A stretch of DNA of 5,278 nucleotides from Chloroflexota bacterium (GTDB lineage: Bacteria > Chloroflexota > Dehalococcoidia > UBA3495): the NCBI GenBank assembly GCA_022576105.1, contig JACZRM010000142.1:1-5278 (forward strand). Direction: 5' to 3'. Positions 1 to 4,737 of this stretch are shown piece by piece (position 1 is the stretch's first letter; each line of letters starts with the position of its first letter). A model generated the notes under the pieces. It was not told the DNA's origin. It was given only the letters and a program-made list of their open reading frames with translations, and did not search any database. Position numbers and translations under genes: made by a program.

Positions 1-542
1 GAGTTACTTCCGCCGAGTCGTTCCCAATCGTTGGCAAGCTGGGACGTCCCGTCATAGTCAATCCATCGCGGGTGTTTACCCTGACCGAACTTGCGCCGCT
101 CATTGAGAGCTACCGGCAGGCCTGGCGGGATGCCGGGCATCCTGGTGAAGGCCAGGTGGGCCTGAGAGTGCCGATATACGTCGCTAAGACTGAGGAGATG
201 GCCTATTCGGAACCCTTGGACAGCGCCATGTTCTCGGTACGGCGTCTGGGGGAGCGCGTGGGCAGCTATGCCGACTATGGCAGCACCACCGGCAATTGGG
301 CCGCGGAATCAGACCGGATCTTGGGCATGAGCTACGACGACTGGTTTAGGGACAAGGTGATCTACGGCACCGTGGAATCGGTGACCGAAAAGCTATCCAA
401 GCTGCAGAAACAACTGGGCCTCGACACGCTCATCTACGAAATAAACTATGGCAATCAGATATCAGTGGACCGCCAAATGAATTCCCTGCAGCTGTTTAAT
501 GAGCAGGTGATTCCCCAACTTTCCCAAATGAGCGTTAAATAA
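1..542 (+). CDS. LLM class flavin-dependent oxidoreductase, C-terminal part (5' truncated by window edge)
   Basis: The reading frame is open from position 3 to the TAA at 540-542, giving 179 residues with no start in the window; the GTG at 72 is internal because coding similarity continues upstream of it. The first visible residues, VTSAESFPIVGKLGRPVIVN, fit the late barrel region of luciferase-like monooxygenases, where an 'A.S.ES....G..G.P' segment is common. The tail also fits: a 'VIYGTVESVTEKLSKL' segment (usual form 'GtPe.v.e.l..l'), then 'LGLDTLIYEINYG' and a final 'SLQLFNEQVIPQL', the usual C-terminal helix of FMN- or F420-dependent members. Such soluble TIM-barrel enzymes use reduced flavin to oxidise or reduce small organic molecules; the substrate cannot be told from this fragment. 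The usual length is about 330-380 residues, so roughly half is missing. It is convergent with the propeller gene, and a MITE-like element begins about 10 bases after its stop. Confidence 0.88.
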   Translation, partial: VTSAESFPIVGKLGRPVIVNPSRVFTLTELAPLIESYRQAWRDAGHPGEGQVGLRVPIYVAKTEEMAYSEPLDSAMFSVRRLGERVGSYADYGSTTGNWAAESDRILGMSYDDWFRDKVIYGTVESVTEKLSKLQKQLGLDTLIYEINYGNQISVDRQMNSLQLFNEQVIPQLSQMSVK

Positions 543-552
543 GACCCATCCC

Positions 553-777
553 TTTGGTTAGGCTGACAGGGGTAGGTATTGTATCCGGGCAACTCTAGCA
601 AAATGTCTTTCTGAAGGAGCCCTTCGGCTCTACTCAGGATATACTCCGCGACTGAAGAATCTTAGCTTCTTCGCCTTCACTACGTTCCGTCTCAGAATAA
701 CATTGCTTTTTGCGCTAAACGCTAAAGATGTATAGTCACACCTCATCTATTTACCTACCCCTGTCAGCTTTGGTAAG
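553..777. mobile_element. MITE-like non-autonomous element with 17-bp TIRs and 9-bp flanking direct repeats
   Basis: Positions 562-578 (gctgacaggggtaggta) and 752-768 are perfect 17-bp inverted repeats bounding a 207-bp segment. Immediately outside them lie tttggttag (553-561) and tttggtaag (769-777), direct repeats matching at 8 of 9 bases, as expected of a target-site duplication that has since picked up one change. The interior has no open frame of useful length. It contains small hairpins: gagcc/ggctc at 617-621 and 626-630, and gaagaa/ttcttc at 654-659 and 667-672. The interior resembles intergenic repeats often seen in Chloroflexota-like genomes (the 'ttctgag...gaagaatctt' type on the minus strand). 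No transposase is present, so mobilisation would need one acting in trans. It sits between two convergent gene ends, a site where insertion does little harm. The family cannot be named from the sequence alone. Confidence 0.62.
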
Positions 778-792
778 GGGGAAGGTTTGGCC

Positions 793-836
793 CATCCCGA
801 GCCACTTCGACAGGCTCAGGACAGGCTTGCCGCAGG
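793..836. repeat. Short dispersed-repeat-like hairpin between convergent genes
   Basis: The segment contains acttcgacaggctcagg, a string seen in abundant dispersed intergenic repeats of many bacterial genomes. It can fold with gagcc at 799-803 pairing with ggctc at 813-817 around a 9-base loop. It lies just beyond the stop of the minus-strand propeller gene and could help end that transcript, but there is no T-run in either direction, so it is not called as an intrinsic terminator. The rest of 543-843 is the MITE-like element plus short unremarkable flanks. Confidence 0.4.
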
Positions 837-843
837 GACTGGG

Positions 844-1902
844 TTAGCCCCCGGTATCTGTAATCAGCACCCCCATGGGCCTCTTGCCCACTGAATAAGT
901 CTCCAGGGGAGTCAGCTCCCCGGTATCGGCGTTGACCCGGTAAGAGGCGATCCGGTTCGACTCCGAGCCGGCGGCAAAAAGGAAATTGCCCTGGGGAGCC
1001 AAGCTAAAGGCACTGGGAACAGCTTCGGTCGAAACCCGCCCGATGGCCGTCAACTGGCCGGAGGAAGCGTCCACGGAAAACCCAGCGATGCTGTTGTGGC
1101 CTCGGTTAGGCGCATACAGGAATTTCCCCGATGACGAGATTTGAATCTGCGAGCAGGTGTTCCTGCCGGAATGGCCCTCGGGCAGAGTGGTTATTGTCTG
1201 AAAAGCCGAGAGGGTTCCCGTGGCCGAATCGAGACGATAGCCGGTGACACTGCATCCCTGTTCGTCGGTAAAGTAGGCCACGTTCAGGTTCGGGTGGAAG
1301 CAATAGTGGCGGGGGCCAAGGAACTCTTTCGGCTCCACTTTTAGAGGCGAGTTGGGGGTTAGGTGTCCGGTGTTTTCGTCGAATCTAAACTGGGAAATAG
1401 CATTGGGTCCCAATGCATCACCGGGAGGCTGCATGACGCTGTCGTTCAAGCGGGCGATGTGGGGCACGAAGGCAAACTTGTTGGACGGGTCGGTCTGAAT
1501 CGCGTGGGCGGCCATCGCGGTTTCCAGCCATTCGATGGGTGAGTCGTTCAGCGACCCATCTTCGCCGATGGAGTGTACCGCCACGTGGGCGCCCTGATAG
1601 TAGGCGGAAAGCAAAAACCGGCCTCTGCGGTCGGTGGCCAGAAACGTGGGCGAGGCTTCCAACGACACCTTACCGATCTGCGTTAGCCCTCCGTTGGCTG
1701 GGTCTATTCGGTGGCTCGAGATTTCATTGCTGTTGCGATGACCTACATAGAAAGTCTGGCGATCTGGACCAATGGCCGAAGCGGATGGGCCACTGGTGAC
1801 CGGCACTTCCGACTTTGGGGTTAGTTTTCCGGTGTCGGCATCCATCTCAAAAACCATTATCCGGTCATCATCTTGAAGTGAAACATACATGTAGTAAGGC
1901 AT
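844..1902 (-). CDS. Lactonase-family seven-bladed beta-propeller protein (6-phosphogluconolactonase/muconate-lactonizing-like)
   Basis: The protein has 352 residues. The ATG at 1902 is chosen over an upstream in-frame ATG at 1932 because a near-perfect ribosome binding site (aggaggaggt, 1918-1909 on the minus strand) ends 6 bases before it. No signal peptide or membrane segment is seen, so it is probably cytoplasmic. The chain is built of repeats of about 45-50 residues with recurring 'D..TG.LT' turns (DADTGKLTP, DENTGHLTP, DSATGTLSA, DASSGQLTA, NADTGELTP), typical of blades in the Pfam Lactonase family. Family landmarks are GPRHYCFHPN in the middle and APNRGHNSI in the later third. Known members hydrolyse 6-phosphogluconolactone in the pentose phosphate pathway or, in fungi, cyclise carboxy-muconate; many bacterial members are uncharacterised. 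It lies 186 bases downstream of the VOC gene on the same strand and I found no clear promoter of its own, so co-transcription is possible. The fold is secure; the reaction is not. Confidence 0.88.
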   Translation of the reverse strand: MPYYMYVSLQDDDRIMVFEMDADTGKLTPKSEVPVTSGPSASAIGPDRQTFYVGHRNSNEISSHRIDPANGGLTQIGKVSLEASPTFLATDRRGRFLLSAYYQGAHVAVHSIGEDGSLNDSPIEWLETAMAAHAIQTDPSNKFAFVPHIARLNDSVMQPPGDALGPNAISQFRFDENTGHLTPNSPLKVEPKEFLGPRHYCFHPNLNVAYFTDEQGCSVTGYRLDSATGTLSAFQTITTLPEGHSGRNTCSQIQISSSGKFLYAPNRGHNSIAGFSVDASSGQLTAIGRVSTEAVPSAFSLAPQGNFLFAAGSESNRIASYRVNADTGELTPLETYSVGKRPMGVLITDTGG

Positions 1903-1908
1903 TGATCG

Positions 1909-1918
1909 ACCTCCTCCT
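1909..1918 (-). promoter_or_regulatory. Strong ribosome binding site deciding the propeller start
   Basis: On the minus strand this reads aggaggaggt, almost fully complementary to the 16S rRNA 3' end, and leaves a 6-base spacer to the ATG at 1902. It falls inside the longer in-frame extension that begins at 1932, which therefore is unlikely to be translated. Confidence 0.8.
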
Positions 1919-2067
1919 ATTTGCTGATTCAAGGCATGTTCCAGTTACGGTCTCCGGCGAAACCAGGTTGAGATCAGCCACCGAACTCTATGGAACAATA
2001 CCGGTTGAGGTATGTCCATCTGTGAGCTTGGCTGTTCCGAAGGCTGCCTCTGCCACCAGAGCCCTGA

Positions 2068-2082
2068 GCCAGTACGCCTGGC
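2068..2082. other. Small hairpin after the VOC stop
   Basis: The arms gccag (2068-2072) and ctggc (2078-2082) form a 5-bp stem with a 5-base loop a few bases beyond the VOC stop codon. There is no T-run after it on the minus strand, so it is at best a weak transcript-stabilising or attenuating structure in the 186-base VOC-propeller gap. Nothing else recognisable was found in that gap. Confidence 0.25.
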
Positions 2083-2088
2083 CGGAAT

Positions 2089-2493
2089 CTATGAAGTCGC
2101 CCAACCGGTGTGGGACACGTCGATGACCACGTCGTTGGGGCCGGACCACTTCATTTCATAGTTTCTCGGGGCGTCGCCCGGCATTGACGCCAGTCCTTCC
2201 CGGGAATTCAAAGCCTTTCCATTGACTGCTTCCAGCTTCTGGCACGCTTCGTCCAGGTCGTCCACCTGAAAACCAATGTGGTGTATGCCGTTGTAGTTAG
2301 GCCCATCGGGTCCTACGTCGGCGTCCTTTTCAGTCTTGCAGTTCAGTATCGCCAGGTTGATGTACCCGTCCGACAGGAAAACCGCGCCGTTCTCGCTTTC
2401 CCTGATTTCCTCCAGGTCAAATGCCGACTTGTAAAACTCGGCCACTTGACGGGGGTTGTCGGTGGTCAATGCTATGTGTCGAATCTTGGCCAT
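2089..2493 (-). CDS. VOC-fold (glyoxalase/bleomycin resistance/dioxygenase superfamily) protein
   Basis: The protein has 134 residues, the usual length for a single-chain VOC protein of two beta-alpha-beta-beta-beta modules. The ATG at 2493 is supported by aggagg at 2507-2502 with an 8-base spacer. Module 1 begins with MAKIRHIALTTDNP and helix 'VAEFYKSAFDLEE'; module 2 begins with GIHHIGFQVDDLDEACQKLE and ends in 'GPNDVVIDVSHTGW'. Placed against E. coli glyoxalase I by eye, the metal ligands His, Glu, His, Glu correspond to H6, N46, H72 and D125, so two of four are replaced. It is therefore unlikely to be a classical glyoxalase I; an isomerase, epimerase, extradiol-like or binding role stays open. 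It is transcribed away from the bicupin gene across a 644-base control region and leads toward the propeller gene. The fold is well supported, the substrate is unknown. Confidence 0.87.
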   Translation of the reverse strand: MAKIRHIALTTDNPRQVAEFYKSAFDLEEIRESENGAVFLSDGYINLAILNCKTEKDADVGPDGPNYNGIHHIGFQVDDLDEACQKLEAVNGKALNSREGLASMPGDAPRNYEMKWSGPNDVVIDVSHTGWATS

Positions 2494-2514
2494 TAGGTTC
2501 GCCTCCTACTTATC

Positions 2515-2544
2515 TTGATTCCCATCCTTATTTTGATTCCCATC
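2515..2544. repeat. Direct repeat of 12 bases with an 18-base period in the VOC leader
   Basis: ttgattcccatc occurs exactly at 2515-2526 and 2533-2544, and a degraded third copy (ttagacccatc) ends at 2556. The repeats sit just upstream of the VOC ribosome binding site, on the transcribed leader side. They may be a simple tandem expansion or paired protein/RNA sites; the sequence does not decide. Confidence 0.5.
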
Positions 2545-2634
2545 GTTAGACCCATCATTCCCAGACCCAGCCTCCGTCGGTGGTCTTGGATACACCGCGA
2601 TGCGAAGCCGCCCTCTTGTCCCTATGAAGCGTTC

Positions 2635-2704
2635 ATCCGCCTAATTTTTAGCGGATTGCCGGGATGCGGCGAACCATCGCTTCGCCAGCGCAGCTTTTGG
2701 CTGC
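2635..2704 (-). promoter_or_regulatory. Cluster of three hairpins in the predicted VOC mRNA leader
   Basis: Within the leader that would follow the minus-strand promoter, three hairpins are spaced closely: gcagc/gctgc (2690-2694 with 2700-2704, 5-base loop), ggcgaa/ttcgcc (2668-2673 with 2681-2686, 7-base loop) and atccgc/gcggat (2635-2640 with 2651-2656, 10-base loop rich in A and T). I do not recognise a known riboswitch. They could be structural debris or a leader control element. Confidence 0.3.
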
Positions 2705-2737
2705 CAGATTTTCCTGGTTACCTCTGAGATTTCTGAA

Positions 2738-2766
2738 ACTATAGAGCGGCGTCCTGAAAACGTCAA
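2738..2766 (-). promoter_or_regulatory. Predicted sigma70-type promoter for the VOC gene
   Basis: On the minus strand a -35 box TTGACG (2766-2761) and a -10 box TATAGT (2743-2738) are separated by exactly 17 bases; each box matches the consensus at 5 of 6 positions. A start near 2731 would give a leader of about 240 bases before the VOC ATG at 2493. The call rests on sequence match alone. Confidence 0.55.
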
Positions 2767-2928
2767 CTGACATCCATTTCGGTGCGGGCAATCGCATATT
2801 GACCAGGCAAACATGACGCGGGGCCTCCGCCGCAGACTGGATCGAGGGCGCTTGGGCTATCTGAGCAGGCGGAATCATGCCGGCAAGGTCCACCGGCGGG
2901 GCGTAACAATTACCGTTGGCGAAATAAC
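2767..2928. other. Space between divergent promoters, no gene seen
   Basis: About 160 bases lie between the outward-facing promoters of the VOC and bicupin genes. The open frames here on both strands have no recognisable protein character and no ribosome binding sites. The stretch is GC-rich (for example around 2886-2902) and would be the natural place for a shared regulator site, but I could identify no clear palindromic operator. Confidence 0.4.
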
Positions 2929-2957
2929 TTGCCAGAACATCAAACCGAAAGTATTAT
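2929..2957 (+). promoter_or_regulatory. Predicted sigma70-type promoter for the bicupin dioxygenase gene
   Basis: TTGCCA at 2929-2934 and TATTAT at 2952-2957 are separated by exactly 17 bases; each box matches consensus at 5 of 6 positions. A start near 2964 gives a leader of about 170 bases before the ATG at 3138. It faces away from the VOC promoter 160 bases to the left. Confidence 0.55.
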
Positions 2958-3122
2958 TGGTTCAAGCTCGGTGTCCCAATCATGAGCGACAGTCGGCCAG
3001 CCTGGCGGGAACATTTAGGCGTGAAGACCGGACCCCGAACAACTCTCATGCCAAAATAGAGAACACTCCCCGGTCGATTGCGGCCAATCACATGGCGCCT
3101 GGAATCTCGGTGGAGACCTATT

Positions 3123-3130
3123 GAGGAGGG
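3123..3130 (+). promoter_or_regulatory. Ribosome binding site deciding the bicupin start
   Basis: gaggaggg precedes the ATG at 3138 with a 7-base spacer. A longer in-frame reading from the ATG at 3078 would contain this site within codons and has no good site of its own, so 3138 is the likely start. Confidence 0.75.
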
Positions 3131-3137
3131 CAGAGCG

Positions 3138-4211
3138 ATGGCAGTCCAAGGAAAAATTAGCGCCGAAGAATCTCAACAGTACTACGACGCCGCCAGCCGA
3201 ATCAGGATAACACCCGGCTGGGTGCAACGAGGAGGAGAACCCCTCCCTGAAATTGAACCATACCTCTGGCGCTGGTCCGAGGTAGAACCGCTGGTGATGA
3301 AAAGCGGCGAGTTGGTGACGCCAGACCGGGATGTGGAACGGCGCACCCTCAGGCTGGCTACGCCGGGTATTGACCGTGGCACCACCCACACGATAACGGC
3401 GGCCCTTCAGTTACTACTTCCGGGCGAGTGCGCTCCAGCCCACCGGCACACACCCACCGCCATCCGATGGATTCTCAAGGGCCAGGGAGCCTATACCACA
3501 GTGGAAGGGGACAAGTGCTACATGGAGCCTGGGGACTTGATCCTCACTCCCTCCTGGACCTGGCACGACCATACCAACGATGGCAACGAGCCTATGATCT
3601 GGTTGGACGGTCTGGACGTTCCATTAGTCAGATACCTGAGGGCCAACTTCTACGAGGCATTCCCGGAAGACCAGCAGCCCATTGTCGGTGTGGGCGAGTC
3701 TGAACGGCGGTTCGCATCGGGCGCGCTGCGACCGGCGTGGCAAGACAATCAGGCTCCCTATTCTCCCCTGTGGCACTACAAATGGGACAAGACTTACGAG
3801 GCCTTGACCAAATTGTCGGAGATCGACGCCAGTCCATTTGATGACGTAGCCATGGAGTTCAGCGACCCGTCCACCGGTGGGCCGGTGCTGCGGACCATGA
3901 CCTGCTGGGCTCAACTGATCCGGCCGGGCATCGGGACCAGGGCCCATCGACACACCAGTTGCGCCGTTTACCAGGTCTATCGGGGTCAAGGCTACAGCGT
4001 GATCGACGGGCAGAGGTTTGACTGGAACGAGGGCGACTTCTTCATGGTGCCTCCTTGGGCCTGGCACGAACACGTAAACGAGTCGTCCAACGAGGCTATC
4101 CTGTTTTCAATTCAGGACATACCAATAATGAAATCAATGGCGCTGTATCGAGAGGAGCCTTTCGCCGAGAACGCCGGACATCAACCGGTTACCAGCCTAT
4201 TTGAGGGCTAA
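3138..4211 (+). CDS. Bicupin ring-cleavage dioxygenase, gentisate 1,2-dioxygenase-like
   Basis: The 357-residue protein has two cupin domains, matching gentisate 1,2-dioxygenases (about 340-370 residues). The N-terminal cupin holds the family signature LLLPGECAPAHRHT followed by AIRWILKGQGAY and PGDLILTPSWTWHDH; the predicted Fe(II) ligands are H102, H104 and H143. The C-terminal cupin repeats the pattern (IRPGIGTRAHRHTSCAVYQV, then GDFFMVPPWAWHEH) with H270, H272 and H310, so both domains keep a complete triad. Known relatives are cytoplasmic and split the ring of gentisate between C1 and the carboxyl-bearing C2 to give maleylpyruvate; close relatives act on salicylate or 1-hydroxy-2-naphthoate, and I cannot separate these from the sequence. 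The gene stands alone on its strand with its own promoter and ends 100 bases before a strong hairpin. No maleylpyruvate isomerase or fumarylpyruvate hydrolase is seen nearby. Confidence 0.88.
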   Translation: MAVQGKISAEESQQYYDAASRIRITPGWVQRGGEPLPEIEPYLWRWSEVEPLVMKSGELVTPDRDVERRTLRLATPGIDRGTTHTITAALQLLLPGECAPAHRHTPTAIRWILKGQGAYTTVEGDKCYMEPGDLILTPSWTWHDHTNDGNEPMIWLDGLDVPLVRYLRANFYEAFPEDQQPIVGVGESERRFASGALRPAWQDNQAPYSPLWHYKWDKTYEALTKLSEIDASPFDDVAMEFSDPSTGGPVLRTMTCWAQLIRPGIGTRAHRHTSCAVYQVYRGQGYSVIDGQRFDWNEGDFFMVPPWAWHEHVNESSNEAILFSIQDIPIMKSMALYREEPFAENAGHQPVTSLFEG

Positions 4212-4265
4212 CGCCCGCCGTCCTGAGAGGACTCTGGTATGCGGCGCGGCTTCGTCGGCGCCACT

Positions 4266-4298
4266 GGGCTAGCCCTGGACTCGCGTCTGCTACGAGTC
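4266..4298. other. Palindrome and hairpin in the bicupin 3' untranslated region
   Basis: gggctagccc at 4266-4275 is a perfect 10-base palindrome, and gactcg (4278-4283) pairs with cgagtc (4293-4298) around a 9-base loop. Both lie between the bicupin stop and the larger terminator hairpin and may shield the transcript end. They are short enough to be chance structures in GC-rich DNA. Confidence 0.3.
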
Positions 4299-4310
4299 GC
4301 TTGAGATACG

Positions 4311-4355
4311 AATGAAGCCCGCGATGGCGATCTACCGTTATCGCGGGCTTTCATT
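4311..4355 (+). terminator. Strong hairpin terminator, probably bidirectional
   Basis: agcccgcgat (4316-4325) pairs perfectly with atcgcgggct (4340-4349) around a 14-base loop. The stem extends outward through aatga/tcatt with one bulged T. On the plus strand the arm runs into tttcattt, a broken T-tract, which fits an intrinsic terminator for the bicupin gene. The mirrored arm ends in ttcatt on the minus strand, so it may also end the minus-strand transcript from the crotonase remnant, whose stop codon (4353-4351) lies in its edge. Confidence 0.7.
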
Positions 4356-4650
4356 TAGGTGACCGGCGGGCGATAAACGATTCGATGCCTTCCCGCCTGA
4401 TGTTAGCCGCCTCTAGCGGCAGTCCCTGTAGTTCCAAGAAGTGGCTAACTGGAGTTTCGACTCGCCGTCGATTTGTCCCTTCCTCATGGCCTTGGTCGAA
4501 GGTCGCGCAAACGATGGGGCCGCACCGCTGGCCAATCCGGCGACGATCCAGGTATCGGCTCAGCATTACAGCAATGCTTGGCCCCTTCGACGGGCGTTTG
4601 CCGATTCGGCCCCGGCGGCATATAGACTCCCGATCAATTGCTGGACACCC
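4351..4650 (-). pseudogene. Decayed enoyl-CoA hydratase/isomerase (crotonase) C-terminal remnant
   Basis: Two minus-strand frames carry successive pieces of a crotonase-like C-terminus. At 4559-4443 one frame reads ADTWIVAGLASGAAPSFA then STKAMRKGQIDGESKLQLA, resembling the 'A..IA.GAP.A...TK.A...G' helix of the family. After a frameshift near 4441-4443 the other frame gives LELQGLPLEAANIRREGIES then FIARRSPK and a TGA at 4353-4351, like the usual ending 'S.D.reGi.AFleKR.P'. Upstream in the first frame, stops at 4568-4566 and 4562-4560 interrupt it, and similarity fades before about 4650. The N-terminal two thirds, including the oxyanion-hole region, is absent. The gene cannot make a working hydratase. 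The left-over fragment would once have acted on acyl-CoA thioesters. The crotonase reading is by eye and moderately sure. Confidence 0.5.
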
Positions 4651-4737
4651 ATCCCGCATTTAGCGGTTTGCTCTCAACGCCTACACGCGCTAATCGCTTG
4701 CCCAGTAGCCTTCGCTCATCATCCACAATTGGCCAGA
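4634..4737 (-). pseudogene. Possible frameshifted continuation of the ATPase/TPR gene
   Basis: Directly after the stop that ends the ATPase frame, a +1 shifted minus-strand frame stays open to a TGA at 4636-4634. It reads WPIVDDERRLLGKRLARVGV then ESKPLNAGWVSS. This resembles the 'RLL.RAL.LVP.DS.EAG' stretch that follows the visible part of the ATPase in this family, which suggests that one indel near 4738-4760 split the gene. The similarity is short and judged by eye. Confidence 0.35.

Noticed and set aside
72..542. A GTG-started 156-residue protein
   Set aside because: The frame stays open to the window edge and the upstream codons continue the luciferase-like fold, so the GTG is internal.
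543..843. CRISPR array or small RNA gene in the repeat-rich gap
   Set aside because: There are no regularly spaced repeats with unique spacers; the structure is explained by one inverted-repeat element and one hairpin.
1903..1932. Ten-residue N-terminal extension of the propeller from the ATG at 1932
   Set aside because: The strong ribosome binding site lies inside it and points to the ATG at 1902; the extension has no family similarity.
2648..2893. Minus-strand 81-residue open frame
   Set aside because: No ribosome binding site or recognisable motif, and it covers the predicted VOC promoter.
2982..3059. Plus-strand 25-residue open frame in the bicupin leader (starts MSDSRPAW)
   Set aside because: Too short to judge and lacks a ribosome binding site; a leader peptide is conceivable but unsupported.
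2813..3124. Plus-strand 103-residue open frame
   Set aside because: Composition looks random, it contains the bicupin promoter, and no protein family features are seen.
3078..3137. Twenty-residue upstream extension of the bicupin
   Set aside because: The good ribosome binding site at 3123-3130 selects the ATG at 3138, and the extension is arginine-rich leader-like sequence unlike the family.
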